From Membranipora membranacea (lineage: Eukaryota; Bryozoa; Gymnolaemata; Cheilostomatida; Membraniporidae), in NCBI GenBank assembly GCA_914767715.1, contig OU612073.1, forward strand, positions 10,976,001 through 11,036,000: a stretch of 60,000 nucleotides of DNA, in the 5' to 3' direction. This document shows positions 36,182-50,800 of the stretch, in pieces (within the stretch, counting starts at the first letter, position 1; each line of letters opens with the position of its first letter). The translations under genes and the position numbers were made by a program. The notes beneath the pieces were generated by a model. That model did not search any database. It saw only the letters and a program-made list of their open reading frames with translations, and was not told the DNA's origin.

Positions 36182-39100
36182 TATAATATAAAGTCTATGT
36201 ATAAAACCACAGAAATATCAAATGTCAAAGCTGTACATTTAGCTGTTGCATCTTGGGTAGCGTCACGAGAAGCATGCTTGTATCTTGATATTGTTTGTTC
36301 GAAGTTCAGTGATTCAAAGTTCATTGACTAGGCCTATTTCAATTATCTCTGCTACTAATGAAGCATAATATTATGATCGATTTCCGCATAATTATTTTTC
36401 AATGTGGACATATTGCACATGATGTTTGTACAATTAAAAACGCCCCACATGATGAAAACAAGCACATGACCTCTCAAGCTGCATGAAGTTATAAAATACC
36501 GTATCACCAATCAGTATAAATAAATCTGATAAAACCATACACAATATGTAGGCCTGCGCATGATGGCTTGAAAATACAGGAACAACTATCAGACACTATA
36601 TTGTGATAACGCTTGCAGATAAAACAGAGCATCAGCTGACCACATTGGCTTTACTGAAGTTGATGAGCAAACTGAATGTTATGTGATGCATGTGCATGAT
36701 AAGTAGGCCTATAGTCTGTTCATGAAATTGGTCTGATACAATACTACCTAACTTGTACAATATTAAGAGAATAAGATTATGTACCAGCAAAACTAGATTG
36801 GAGAGATTTGTGTTGATATGAATTAGACAGGTGACTCCATGTGACACCATGAAATAAGGACTAAAAAGGAAACTAACATCTAGCTCAGGAATATTTTAGA
36901 CTTCTAGACTTTGTATTGTGTTTGTTTATTTTATTGCTTCTAAACAAAAGCTGAAAATAGATGTTGAATTCTTACCAGCAAAAATAGAAGCAATAGCCGC
37001 GATGAGGAATGATAAGACGACTGAGGGTCCGGAATGTTCTTTAGCCACCTGACCAGCCACAACATAAATACCCGCTCCAAGTGTGCTGCCAATTCCTGTA
37101 ATGTATGGAACATGTACAAGTTATAACATACAGAACAATTAGTGAGAGTCTTCTTATAGGACAAGTTGGATAGGCCAATTTATAGTCTCTCTTTGCAACC
37201 ACTTAGCCAGACTTCCTTTCTCTTTAGGTCTTCCCGAAAACTAGCAAATGTCCCATCTTTAAGCGAACAATCAAGCTTCCAGTTTTAATTTAAAAACTCC
37301 CTTAGCCCTAGATAAATAATGGAATTCTAGATGATTTTCACAATAGACATGTTATCATATTTATAACGGTAACCCGTCACATCATTCAGACTGATTCTTA
37401 CTAAAGCATAGGCCTACTGGTCTGTGGGGGTCTGAATGTTGTGTAATGCACTTCACTATGATCTATAAACGTATCTCATGATGATAAGATACAGTTACTA
37501 CTCCTAGCTAGTTTAAGCGCTCAAATGTTGCATGGGTTGATGGTAGTAGCGTTTCGTTATCAACTAGAACTCCCAGCGACATATGGCAATTTTGGTTGAT
37601 AATAAAGTGTTACTACCATCAACCCAGAAAAATATTTGAGCAATGAAACCGACTCCTAGTTGTTCAATGGAATACCGAAATTTTGCATCACTTTTGTAAG
37701 CGGCGATAATCATGTTTTTATACTGTCAGCATTCTGTGGAACCTGTGAAGGCATAACACGGAACCATGTGTATGATTTCTCTGTTGTGGTCAAACCAACT
37801 GTACTTGGTACCAGTATAATGTTACTCACAAACATGTAATACTTTCACCGTGTAATGTAAGTTCATGTTGCTAATGACAGATAAAGTTGATTAACGCATC
37901 ACATCAACCACAGACCTGTTGAATTAATTTGTAAATAAGGACACCCGAGTGCTATTTTAATCAAAAATCTGGGCAAATAAATTTAATTTATAGGCAGCAG
38001 CATTAAAATGGATAGGTCTGTCACTTTGCAGGTTACTTAATACAATCAAATATTTTTTCAATCAATTTTCCTTCTACTTGAAACTGAAACGATATGGATG
38101 CCAATAAAATGTATCGATATACCGTATTAGATCACCCAGCAAAGGCAGGCTACAGCTCAGCCAATACATGGATCAAAGTTTCTGAGCTCAAAGAAAAGAG
38201 TGGAAGTTGACAAAAGGTTGAAAGTTGCAACGCTGTTTTTTAATTGTCCTATGCAAAACAGATTGAAATGTTGACCGCTGTACAATATCGATTCTGTAAT
38301 AACATGCTAAACAACTTCAGATCTCATCACAGACTGAGAAAAGGGTATAATTAGTCTGTATGACTGTTCATAAAAACAGCGCAAATATTCCACGGAACAG
38401 AAAACAACATTGGATTGCAAATTTTTTTTGAGATATAATTTCTTCATAAAGATATATACAACGTAATCACCTCAATTCAGTATTTTGGAAACTATCTTCA
38501 TGGAAAAATATTGTCCAGAATGCTTAAAGGGCAACCAAGGTTTCGCAGCAATGCATTAATGGGTAGCAAATAACGTGTTAGGCAGCATCAGCTTTGTGCA
38601 TTACGCGATGCAAAACTCAAAGTAGTTGCTGACTCTAAGCAGGGTAACACTTCAGTTTAGGGGAGGTTCCAAGACTTTGCTGTAATAATTATAGAGCACA
38701 GGCTAAATAATAACAGGAACAGGAAACTGCTATGTGGTATTCTCTTTTAGCTGAGTTTGAGTGCCTGATAGAAGAAATGTTTCACAAGAATTCTGGCTGA
38801 ATAATCATCCGAATTATATTTTGTCTTTTTCCCCATGCAGAAGGTGCAATCTGCTATTAATCAATGGCCATCAATGAGAAGTTGTTTGAAACCTTGGTTG
38901 CACTTTAATAAAACGTTCAAAGCGGGAAACACAATGTCATGTGCTAAAGCATAGTAAGTGAATTCAGACTTTGCTGCTTGCAGTGCAAGTGTATTGCATA
39001 AAACCTAGATGAAGCTTGATCCAATGAACTTGGTCGCGCCCGTTTTACTGGTGAGCCAACGGTGGTGGCTCAGAAATTTAAAAACAGGCAGATTGAATGA

Positions 39101-39245
39101 TACCTGATCTACTTTAGACACAAGGTAACTTACCCAGAGCTGTGAGATCGAGTGTATTGAGACATCGTGCCAGTTGAGTCTCTTCTACGTTATCATAATC
39201 TATCCTCTTTAGGCGGAAGAGAGTTTTGAATATTCGGCTTGACAT
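29776..39245 (-). CDS. SLC7A1-like: Cationic amino acid transporter (SLC7A CAT family)
   Basis: A plasma-membrane carrier for Arg, Lys and ornithine in known relatives. Exons in transcript order: 39134-39245, 36976-37095, 35964-36092, 35206-35361, 34644-34792, 33838-33958, 32872-33069, 32318-32482, 31717-31819, 31146-31297, 30441-30719, 29776-29942. Phases agree and give 616 aa (human CAT1 is 629). Motifs: [13 protein letters not shown] before TM1; [101 protein letters not shown]; and [12 protein letters not shown] near the end, leading into a Ser/Asp-rich cytosolic tail. This layout fits the 14-TM CAT group rather than 12-TM light chains. The hydrophilic loop before FKVPLLP is short. Which vertebrate paralogue is closest cannot be settled by eye. 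Confidence 0.94.
30728..30990. repeat. AT-rich simple-sequence tract in transporter intron 10
   Basis: Runs of TA/CATATA, such as TATATATATATATACATAT near 30735 and 30945, alternate with AT-rich DNA across the intron between exons 31146-31297 and 30441-30719. No gene content. Confidence 0.7.
31987..32140. repeat. 21-bp minisatellite, 7 copies, in transporter intron 8
   Basis: The unit is GAGCAACTTTTCAAATTGACG with few changes, seven times plus a partial unit. A 21-bp period keeps reading frames open on both strands (for example repeated LLRQFEK on the minus strand), which makes a false coding signal. It lies between exons 31717-31819 and 32318-32482. Confidence 0.92.
36121..36185. repeat. 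(TA)n microsatellite in transporter intron 2
   Basis: An almost pure TA run in the intron just 5' of the exon at 35964-36092 on the minus strand. Confidence 0.85.
37512..37642. repeat. Foldback element in transporter intron 1
   Basis: Inverted arms of about 50 bp. The left contains GCTCAAATGTTGCATGGGTT then GATGGTAGTAGCG; the right contains AGTGTTACTACCATCAACCC then ATTTGAGC. The arms meet around GTTATCAACTAG/GGTTGATAAT. It is the same family as 4120-4232. Confidence 0.72.
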
Positions 39246-41890
39246 GTTTGGCCTGTAGACTAAACCTCAAGAGGATGTGACAATGCTAGCACAGGTTCGC
39301 CAGGTAATTCAATATGACTACAATAAATCGAACAACAATAAACATGCAAGCATTTGTCATGAATGATTGTCCTGGTCTCCAGTGTACTACTGCAATAGAA
39401 TAGGAACAGCTGTCACAAACCCTAGGAGTAATAATACATCAGCAGCTAAGTACAGTTCTAGACTTAATTTCAATTAGAAGTCCCCGGATTAAGATTTAAG
39501 TACATGTTTTAAGACCTAACTTATGTCTATGTGTAGACAGGCTAGTTTATGTGGCACTGTAGTGTAGAGTACATGTTTTAACATCTGTCTTTACAGCTAG
39601 GAATAACCATGGCATGGCAGACTGTTAAGATTTATGGATCTCCTTTCTATACCATCTGGATTCTAGGGAGAAGCTCCTGCTATTAGTGTCCCATGGCTTC
39701 CAATTGAGTGGAATTATGTTTTGTAAGTAAATCTCAAACCGCCTTGGTTAGTCGAGTTACTAGTTGGGGTTGTAATTTGGTATTTGGCACAAGCACTTTT
39801 GATTGTAACTGTTGTAGTAGAATAATTTTGCCAAGAGGCTTCTGGGTGACACCAAGGATCAATATGTGACTAAATCCCGCATAGTATCTCTCCCTTCTTC
39901 TGGCTTTATATTCTAAATAGGCCTAAAAATTTTGAAACATTCAAGGCCCAACTTAACTGCCCAACAATCAATCTAATAAATTTTCTGTCTTGCCTAGAAC
40001 TATTTTATGGATTGATTATGAAATAAGATGTTTGTAATTTACTCACCTAAAACAGTGCTACACCATTAAATGACCGAATTAACCTTGCTTTCATGTGTTC
40101 CAGGACTTTGTATAAACACAAGAAATTACCCAATTTAGGAAAAATCTGTTGGTTTTACTAAAACTGAGAATCACATTTCACTCATGTTGAGTCCTCTCGT
40201 AATTTGACATCATCACAATAGATCACATGACACTCACGTGATTAAGCTTCTAAAGATACAGTGAGAAGACAACTCTCTCCACTCCATATGCTCATATGCT
40301 CATAACAACCAACTACATTAGCCTGTCTTGACAATACAGTACAATGACATACAATCAGGGAGTTTTGGACAAACTCATCATTTCCCTGACACAAACAGTG
40401 GGCTTATAAGTGGAATATCAACAAGTTTAACTGGTTTGGTTTATCAAGCAGACAGATGCAGCTCCTCGGCCCTTTGGTTTATACAAGGAGTCTAACTCCT
40501 TGGTTTATACTATAGCAATAGCAACCAATTTTATCTTTATATTATTTGAAGCAGAATTTGTTGGATGGCAGGAAATAATTGGACAAGCGATCTCACTCCC
40601 TCTACTCAATGGTTGTTGACAACCAGAGGTTCAGGGCAATTGATCATTCAATTTTTCCACATTTTCATCCTTGATATTGAATATTCTCAATTCTCTGTTA
40701 TGTCTCTTCCATGTATAGCAGACATAAAGTGTAATTATACACCGTTTGAAGTTTCAGTTTCCAACATGCTGATAGTAAAGATCAAATTTAACAGCACATC
40801 GATATGTATATTTGTTTTAGCAGGACCAGGAATGGACAGATATTTTTCATGATGTTTTATTCCTAACATCTAATAGATAAGAACAAAAAAGGGGGTTGAA
40901 AGATATAGTATAGGCCTGATTAACCTTGAAAGCATAACGATACCATTATAATTTAAGTAGGTCGGACTGACTTAGGATCAACACATAAACAAATGTAAAG
41001 AAATCAAACACAAATTAGTTATTCAGCAATAAATACACTTCCTGATCAATTATAGATAAATAGTCCTGCGCCTGTGAAATTTATCATATAAATAGAGGCT
41101 CGATAAAACTTGGAATTGTCTACTCAAGACAAGTAAGGGGATGATTCCCAACTTTTGGAGCAATTTTCTGTAAAAATTGCCAACATAAAGTCTTATGAAT
41201 CTAAAATCATCCAAATTTAGGTCACATAATCTTATTAGAGTATAAAAATGGGAAAACCATCAATGTGACAATAAGTAATAACAACCATCAATGATTATAG
41301 ATAATACTCGATCCAAATACATTTTCTCAGACTATAAATGACAAGTTCGCCTAAAACCACTACTGATCAATATCTTTTTTCAGGCTATGGTTAAAGTAGA
41401 AAAAGCTTGAAATAAAAATCAGCCGTAAATATCATGTACTAATAATGTGCAGAGTAGAAAATTGTGGGCATGCAACAAAAGCAAATATTTACAGGAATGA
41501 CCGATTGTGTTCATAGAACACAAATTGTTGGGGAAACACATGAGTGAAAACAGCAGGGTTACCACAGGAAATACTTAGGGAAGGAAATCGATGTATTATC
41601 TACGCAGATAATCTTGAACTATGGTACATTTTGTACATGGAATATTTACAAATGGGAACAAAACCTTCAGTTTATTCAAACGGCATCACTGCATGACAGT
41701 TGACATTCTTTCCCCTTGAAGTGTGTAGTCTACCTCATCACTATACACATATACGCAGCTTTGTGCAACCTGCAACCTCAGTTGCCATGACACCTCCGTC
41801 TTCAGCGATGCAATTTTGTTACGAAACTAACGATACGTCCAGCTTCATATCACAACCAGCAAACCTTTATTCCTCCAACACTGAATCTCA
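39246..41890. other. Intergenic region: transporter 5' flank and phosphatase 3' flank
   Basis: 2.6 kb without a recognisable exon. It should contain the transporter promoter (near 39300) and the phosphatase 3' UTR (near 41600-41890). A small inverted repeat (AAGGAGTCTAACTCCTT) lies near 40480. Open frames here have no recognisable domain and no splice support. Confidence 0.5.
41671..41676 (-). terminator. Candidate polyadenylation signal of the phosphatase gene
   Basis: TTTATT on the plus strand is AATAAA on the coding strand, 215 nt after the TGA stop at 41891-41893. It is the first canonical signal I noticed downstream. Confidence 0.4.
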
Positions 41891-44800
41891 TCAGCTGCGG
41901 AAATCGTCCAGTGGCTTTACATACCCTTCATGGTATACCCTTAGTATAGCCTCACAAACAAACTTGTACTGGCCGCTGGTCTGTATGAGCATCGCTCGCT
42001 GGTCCCTCATTTGTCTTACAATATCCAGCGGGTACACAGGCTGGTTTGCTTCTATCAGACACATGGCAGTCTCCATAAGTATGAGCACACCTGTACGACC
42101 GATACCTGCACTGCAATGTACCAACGTCGGCTCCACCATACCTATTCTTTTCTGTAACAGATATCATAATATCAGTATTAGTTTTAACAAGGCTTGTATA
42201 TGTTATATGTTGCAATATTTGTATCAATGTGTTTCGACGTGGTTTAAATATGTGTACTAGTATTCCATTTGGGTCGCTTAAAATGACAGCTTATTGCTCA
42301 TTTACTGCCGCAAGTCAATGAGCTTTTCAAAATGTATTCGGTTTAGAGAATAAGTGTCTAAAGTAAGAGTTTTATGCCTCCTCAACTTATATGAGTAAGA
42401 GAAGATAGCTCACTCATAGTTTTCATTTAATTTATGATATCGGAATAAATACTGGACAATTATCCCTATAACATACATAGTTATTGGAACTGAATATAAT
42501 TGAACTCAGATCATAATGCCCAGGTCATTAACCTAACAAATACTGATGATATTTTAAACTTATTGCTACCGCTTGTCAATAAAGAACCACAGTTTACAAT
42601 TAAGAAACCAAGCAATGAATTCTGAGTGAATGCTCAGAAGCCTAAAATTCCTCCAGGTTTTTGTGCAGGATAACAATGGAATTATTTGATTCACCAAACC
42701 CCCTTCCTGAATCGTACGTTCATAGTTGAAGTTCTCTGCGTGGGGTTGCTGGTGGTGGCATTCCATTATCAGCCACAACCCAATTATGATTGGTTGGTCA
42801 TGGAATGTCACAAACAGAAACCCTGTTGGCATTTGAGCACTGTAACTAGTACATCCACAATATAAACTCACCTGTCTAACTCTGATGACAAAGTCTAGGA
42901 AGTCAGAACTGTCTTCGGGTACACCGTGATCAGGCCAGGCTATATACTGCATCTGATATATGTGTCTCTCTTCATTGGTCTCCATGTTCACCAAAGTAAA
43001 CTCTCTGAAATAAAGCAAAAATATTCGCAATTATTATCCACTGCCAAAAATATAATATGACATCATGAAACTCTCTCCTCAATAGTTGCTAAATCTTGAC
43101 TTGTGTCTGGAACGGAAGTTTTATCAGTATATTATTTAAACATGTAAGGTATCAAGGATAATGTGTTTATTAAATATTGAGACCAGCTACTGCACCTCTT
43201 TATGAGCTAAGCCGATGAGTACAGAATAATATTCAAAAAGAATAAAATGGAGGCCGGACATGTATTGCGGGTAGACAACAGTGTAACTAAATGACAACAT
43301 TGGTACTGGTACTTATAGGTGATTAGAAGCCGCTCACTCCCAATGACTTTGAACTTATAAAGCTTCATCTCAGCTTTAAACCGGAAGAATCAGTTTAATC
43401 ACGTTTCACTCGGTAGAAGAAAGTGCTATCAGTTCCAGTGCATGACACGTTTGATTTCAAACTAACAGATAAAATCTTGTTTTACACTTAGAGGTATGCA
43501 GCAGCATGAAACCTTATCAGAACATCATCGTTCAGTGCTACGGTTCAAAAAAATTGATTTGAACTATAAAAAACAAGGTTCAGTACCCTGTTGCTAATCA
43601 TTAAGACACTTGTACACAGGACGTGCTCCATGGTAGTGATGAGGCCTGTCACAGTGGGATCGATGAACAACCAAGAAAACTAAATCGTATAACAGGTATG
43701 AACAAATGTCTGAGAGCAGAATATGGACACAGAGTAAGGATAGATATCATTATTTATCATATATATATCATTACTCTGTAATATGGATAAATACTTGCTC
43801 CCTGCAAATCTAGCACCAACAGTCCCTGGGTGCAGTTTAGTAGATGCATTGGAATCGCTGCATCATTGAGGTAAATAACTGCTATAATACTTGTGTGATT
43901 CAAAGTCTTAATATCTGTCTGGAGCAAGATTATTTCTGGCTGGGTGTGGCGCACCTATCACAAAAGGTTACACAATAACCTGTTTTAACTGCAATCCATA
44001 CCTGCAATTGACCTGTAGTTCTACTACAATGCCAGACAAAACAAATTATGAGCTCTGTAACTCATCACTCAGACAAGTAGAATAGAACAAACGATAAGTA
44101 TCCACCCACCTAAATGCGAATGATCGAGTCTCTTTCTCTTTAAGGCACGTAAGCTGTAGTGTGCCGAAGTCTGTCGTCTCGTACAGGTGTGGCCAGTACT
44201 GGTGACATTTAATTCGTCCTCTCTCCACTAACGCTGTCAGCATAACCTAAACAAAAAAGGTAACAAATAATATTTATACCTAAGTACAATATATCGTATG
44301 TAGTAAGCTCAATAATTTCCCATGATGTAAATTTTTCTGAGATTGGACAAGATATGACAGTTGGAGTTAAAGTTGTGAACGTGTTGGAAATTCCAGCTGC
44401 ATAGCAAGAATATATTGGTAAAACCATGCATATTGTCCCATTCAGGCAAAGAAATAGATTCGCCTTGTCTCATCAATGTATGTATATTTGGATTGAATTG
44501 ATCGAGAGCCCACTATGGAGTTGCGCAGAGCCGTTCAGTAAAACAAACTTACAACAAGGGTAATCTGCTGCTGCCACACCATCTCCCAGAAGTCAGCGCA
44601 TGTATTCGGCAGCGGACCTTGTGCGGCTATGTATCGGTTCACTATTCCGCTGCCTGGCACTTCCATATTAATGTAGTTAGCGTTGATGTAATCACCAGAT
44701 GGTAGGTTGTGAAGTATGACTCGCGTCTGATCGTAAGGTGATATGTCTCTGTAACGATTCTTACTCAAGTTCTCACCAGCCTTAGCACCTGCAACAGAGG

Positions 44801-47800
44801 AGATAATCGATAAATGTCAAGATCAAGACATTAAGTGAACAAATAAATAAAACTTTATGAGCAGTTAGATGGGTTCTTTCTAGTTTTCGAGTGCAAGAAA
44901 GCTGGATTGTTACCTCAATATTGGTACTTAATTGAACTGGCATGGTTAATAACCCAATTGGAAACTGGAAACACATCTCTTTGGCAGTTTTGGTGATTTG
45001 CAAAATTTATTGTCATTGTGCAACTCTAACAACACCAAGGTGTGGGTTATTGAACTCAAATTGTCATCTTGACCAGCATAAGTGATACTGATCACAGGAT
45101 CCATCCATCAAATAATGGACAGATTCAGGAAATTAAAGAAATCACAGAAAAATTACCAAATTAAGCGTGTATAAAAAAACTTGAAGGCTTATAAGAAAAG
45201 CTGCAATGGCCAATGAGTGTTAGTGATTTTAATGTATTGTCAAAGGCTTTGACAGCTTGGTGGTTGATAATGGAATGCAACAATCTGCAAACCTGGAGTA
45301 GATTTGGGACTAAATCGCCGGCTATAGGCTTGCAACCAAAATCAAGACCTTAACAGCATAAATTATAGAATGGGCACATTTTTAAGCGAGATCTCTTTTT
45401 CAATATTAACTTTTTCGATTCGTGATATCATTGGCTGAAATTCTATGGGATGCTTTGCATTCCTCAGTGAAGAGTGACATTTACCCCCACTTCATCACAA
45501 TTGATATTGTTATATAAATTATGAATCAATACACTGATGTCAGTGAGCTGCTTTTTTTTGCCCCATTAATTTCATTACAGAAGATTTTCTTAGGAATTTG
45601 AAATATTGCTTCTGCTCAGTCATTTATGGCACAAATAGAGTGTCTATTTTCATCCAAATATGTCATAACATGTTTCATCTGAGATTTATATACCATCAAC
45701 ATTTATGATTTAGTAACACCTATTATTGTAATAACTCATACCGACTGCCAATTGTATAATTTCATTATTAAGGATTATGAATTGCAGCCAAGTTTTTGGT
45801 TTCGGTTATTATCTGGAACACTAGTAAGTGTCAATGCATGGTCAACTGTCAAAGCTTGGCCAAATCGTGCACTGATGTTAAGGTTATACTATATACCATG
45901 ACGTATTCCTGCAGTAGTATATAACGTGATCAAGCATGGTCAACTACTCTCAAAGCATGGTCAACTCTCTCGCTGACGCCAAGGTTACACTCCATTAACA
46001 TGAAGTATCCATGCATAGAAGATAATGTGATCAGTGTGGTTGTGAACTCTGTGCCTGAATTGAAACTGCCATTGTATGTTTCCAATATAAACATATAAAT
46101 ATATAATATGTTTATGGTTTTTATGAATGGCTGAAATTTTTCTGAGATATGGGCCATTAATATGTAAAAAACACAATCTTGGTCTACAGAAACATTACGC
46201 TGTAGTCATTGTCTTGTTTCCAGGAAGAAAGACCCTAAAGATGCACAGAACAGGCCATCACAACAACCATTCGCTCAATAACTCCAGATAAAACTTGTAG
46301 ATATCAAGTGACAATTTGTTGTTTGCTTTTTAATCTTTCCAGATCATTAAATTCAAGTCGCCAGCTAATTGCCCCATAGTTGTCTATTGTGGTGAACGTC
46401 TAGCAGTCTCCATAGAATGGGGTTCACTCATATGGAAAGGGGAGAAGGGGAGAAGGTGAGACAGGTTGTTTGAATGCCTGCCATTCAACACAGGGTCCTG
46501 ATTGTCGTCAGTTCCGCTGCACCCCTCCCCCTTGGCTCAAAAAGTGGATACGCAACGCCAAGCCTCAATCTGAAATCACAGTGTGGCATCTGCCGGATAC
46601 GCTTCTGTGGCCCGGCTCATATCATTAAACACTTCAAGGTAGCATACCCAAAACATTTTTTCAACGTTACATCATTTCGACTCCTCTGAATTCTGTCAGG
46701 CTTTCCTGTTGGATTGCTTGTCATGGATGGATGATTGTTAAAAATATTTTCACTTTCATACAATCAGGAGATATTGACCACATTTCCATCAGGCTCACGA
46801 TTGCACAAAAGACTGCGGTCATTGCTCGAATGTAACCTCTGGCAGTGAAAACTTATCCAGGATTAAATAAAATTGCATTTTCGATCATATAACCTGTCAA
46901 TTTCGGTAACTCCCTTTTCTTACTAACAAGCTTTTATACCCTAGAGGCGTAAATCTTAGCTAAAGTAGAGCTATAATGCCAACTAGGATGAGTCTTTATT
47001 GTGATAATTCATGTTTTGCTTCTCCTACAGGCATGCCATTTCTGTCAGTGACATTGTTGGACAACAACACCTTGTCGTTGCTGACGCAAAATGTTCTAAA
47101 CATTAGGCCCTTTAGTAACAAGCAGTATTTTGGGCTGTTAGATGATTTTTACTGGTTTATTACCAGTATAGACAATAAAATAGCATTGCGATCGCAGTGT
47201 GTTGGCCAACAGCTTGTAATTGATGGTGCCGTTAAGAGTTTGAGCAAAGCATGAGCTCTAGAATGGTATTTTGGGTTAACATATACAGAAAAGCATTGGG
47301 TATGGGGTGTCGCCATGTTTGATGTGTAACTATACTAGCTACATGAACTTACATTGATTGGTGAGTCCAGGCTTTCTTCTGTAGAGCTGCTCAAACTGAG
47401 CGATGGCAGCTCCGCTCTCTACACCTTCTCTTAGTAGCATGAGTGACTCCGACAGCATATCCAGTCCCGTCACTCCGGTGCTGATCCGGTGTGTCTCCGG
47501 CACATAGTGAAACTCTGGCTCCTTGTAGTCCTCCCCGACATACACTGTAAAGAGTAGTAGGCTTACCCATAGAGATACGGAGATCAGAATACAGAGCCAA
47601 TATGATAACTTGAGAGAAGCCATTATTGTCTATGTTACTAACTAACTGCTTTGCTCACTAGCTGTAAAAGGGCTTATCAGTAAACTGAGCTACGCAATAG
47701 TTTGTCATCTAATACAAAAGTTTCCATTTACTGATTCGTAATAATCAATAATTGCATGTGAGTTCTTTATGGAATTGTTGAATGAAAAAAATGCACAACA

Positions 47801-50800
47801 AACAGGTTCCTGCTTTGTGTTTAAAAAAAATCCTTCATCTTTCCTGCTTGGTTGAACATTTTGCAACCATCATCAATTATGATAACAGACAATCTTTCTC
47901 CTTGATGTGATAAAAATAAAGCAAATCCATCGATTTAGAGCAGTCGGCCATCTCATATATTCAGATTAAAGACTTAATACTCAAGTTTTCAGACAGTTAT
48001 CATCAATAAAGTTCAATATGGCCAATTAATTTGTTCCCAAATGTGTTCTACTCTGATAATAGGGACAAGGGCCAAATATATTCCAATGATCTTAGGGGAT
48101 CTCTTTGCAAAACTGTCAAACTTTCACTCTGTATAACATTCCTCAGCTAACCACCCTGTTTTTTTCGAAGTTCATACCTGAGTAGTTTTTGGCAAGCTCA
48201 ATGGCAAAACAACCAAATATTTGGGAGTAGGTATCAATAGCAGCTAAACGAGGTGCCAAATTTTGACAGTCCAACTACCAACACCCGCCTGCCAAAGGCA
48301 GAATATTATTAACAAATTGCATAATTAAATGTCAAGATGTCACTTCCAAGTTGGACTTTCTTCAAGGTAACCGAGAAACATCTGCTCATTTTGCGCCTTT
48401 CTGTTGGCTCTCTTTCATTCGGAGGGGCTCTTATGATCTATGGGACCACTCAAAAAACTTGAAATGCAGAATTGTTACACAACAGCCATAAAGTTTGAGC
48501 TTCTTGCTGAATAACTTCTAGGCAAGAGATATTAATAGTGATTGTAAAATGATCCGATGATACATCGATACAATTGAAAGGAGTAGAATATTCATTTATA
48601 ACTACTATCACATACAACTATATCAGCTCTACCCAGAATGTTTATGATACACTATGAGCAATACACATCCATAAAGCTATGAGTTAGATTTAGATCCAAC
48701 AGAGAGAGTAATATTATCAACCACAAATTCCTTAATCGTGATCTTTATAAAACCACATTAAATCTTCTATAACCCCCTCCCAAGCCCAAGATCAGATGTT
48801 ATATGTGACTTGATATAAAGTTAACATACCATTGGGTCTTACGACAAGCACCAGCTCCCCGGAGTGGGTCTCTCTAGCAGCTCTTATAAACATCACAACC
48901 TGAAGAGAGAAAAGTGGAAGAGTTGATAACTATGTAGCAGTAAGTCAGTACCCGTGTTCTGGTGTGTTAGAGAGACTTCACAGACTGCAGGCATTAGTTT
49001 TAAAGACAGTTTTAATGTCATTCACACTTTCCAGCTGCCTAAGGGGAAAAAGACAGCGGGAGCTATAAAGCCTGTACTCAGCAGGGTGTGCCGATTGTCC
49101 TGTGGGTATATCGGGAGCAGGTACCAGGAATAGACAACCCATGGGAACACATAACAGATGGTAAGCTTCCGGATTGAGAACATGGCTTCCCTGTCGGCTC
49201 CCCAGAGATTATATTTCCTCTCAACAGGAAGACATGAGACTGCCTGGAACGTTGAAGAGAACAAGGTGTTGCCCATTTAGGAGTGATGGCCTAAAGACTT
49301 CGAGTTATTTGCAGGAACCTTTTCTGTTCCTGAAAGATAGAATACTGAAGGTATGGTGCTGTTATCTTGTCCCGACAGATCGTCAGTCAGTAGAATGAAT
49401 TGACGAAAGCTTTAGGTTGTGAAGAGTTTCGATGAAGGTGAGAATTCCTCTGTGAATATGATTTGTCACAATCACGGAAAGAAGCATGAATATAATCACG
49501 GTCACACTGCTTTGAGTCTCAAGTCGGAAAGACATTGCCAATGGTGATCGATGTCATTTTGACGCAGTTTGAGTAGAATTAGAATTTCACCGCATATGAA
49601 ATACATTACGTAGTTTGTGTGCGTGTTTCTTGAATAATGTGTGACACAACAAAAGGAAACGCAAACACCAAACCACAACCTGGGTTTTTCAATGAGGTAA
49701 ATCAACCTTAATGCGACCATTACTTGTGGTTGATTCATAAGACATCTGGATAACATACCGCTCTGCACTCTTCCATCTTGGTCCTAGATCGAGACATCTC
49801 AGCCAGTCTGTATATCCACTTCAAACAGAGAGTCTGATTTCAAGAACCACACTAATGCTAGACAATATTCCGTTCTTGTAAAATCCAGGACCTTAAGCTT
49901 ATCAGGGAGTGTGTGTGCAGAAAATGCCTATTGAGCAACTTTGAGGCAATTAGAAGTCAGACAAATGGTTTCCTCAACCTGTGACTTAACGCCTCTCCAG
50001 ATGAGTTACCAGAACAAGCTGAGATATCAGAGAATGGAGAGACACCTCCAGTTCTGTTCTATTACCGCACCAGTGACATATCCTTCACAACAGAGCCCAT
50101 CAATCATAGCCTGGGTATCCACAGATTATGCGGGTAAGAATGAGGGTGGCACATGAAACAGCCGGAGTACCAAAACAAAGTATCATGATAAAATAACACA
50201 GACTATATTATTAAGAAATGATTAATGGCCTCTTTGAAGTTGGAATAATGCTAAAACATGGGGAGACTAAATGATGTAGTAAAGAGTTCATCCATGATGG
50301 TGACAAGGATAAGAATAATAAAAACATGAAAAGTCATCCCATTTTATTACTATCATAATACCTTTGATATTATCGCTAAGCCAAGGTTACTGTTACAAGA
50401 TAGTATCACATAAAGTACATGGACAAAAAAGATTTGTTTTGATTCAACCTCAAATGTTATCCTATGACATAGAACTACCACGTGTTTATGATAACAGCAG
50501 ACTCAAAAACAGAGTACGTCATCATCATGCAAGTTGTTCTAATAGTATAGCCACAAGAGGCTGAAGGCATATGACGCTACCACCCTGAATCCTAAAATAT
50601 ATCCAGATTTCAGATAATAAAAACAATAATTTATCCCAGAATCTACTGTTGAGTGCTCGGACGGATTCTGCTAATAAACTGTATACATGTATACCAGAGG
50701 TCTCCGTCCTCTGATTATACTAACCGGTGTACAAAGTATCCACACAAAGCAAACTGTAAAGTGATCTTGAATCTGTCGATGATTGCTAGAAAGTCTCGAC

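Noticed and set aside
41700-42260. 186-codon plus-strand frame
   Set aside because: It is antisense to the last phosphatase exon and is a shadow of that conserved coding sequence.
46474-46689. Plus-strand segment with [10 protein letters not shown] and HIIKHFK, like a zinc finger, with splice-like ends
   Set aside because: The Cys-to-His spacing (8) is too short for a standard C2H2 finger, and no partner exon is visible. It may be a transposon remnant.
49022-49276. Minus-strand 84-codon frame with a hydrophobic stretch in the phosphatase intron
   Set aside because: No conserved domain, and the known exons on both sides join in phase without it.
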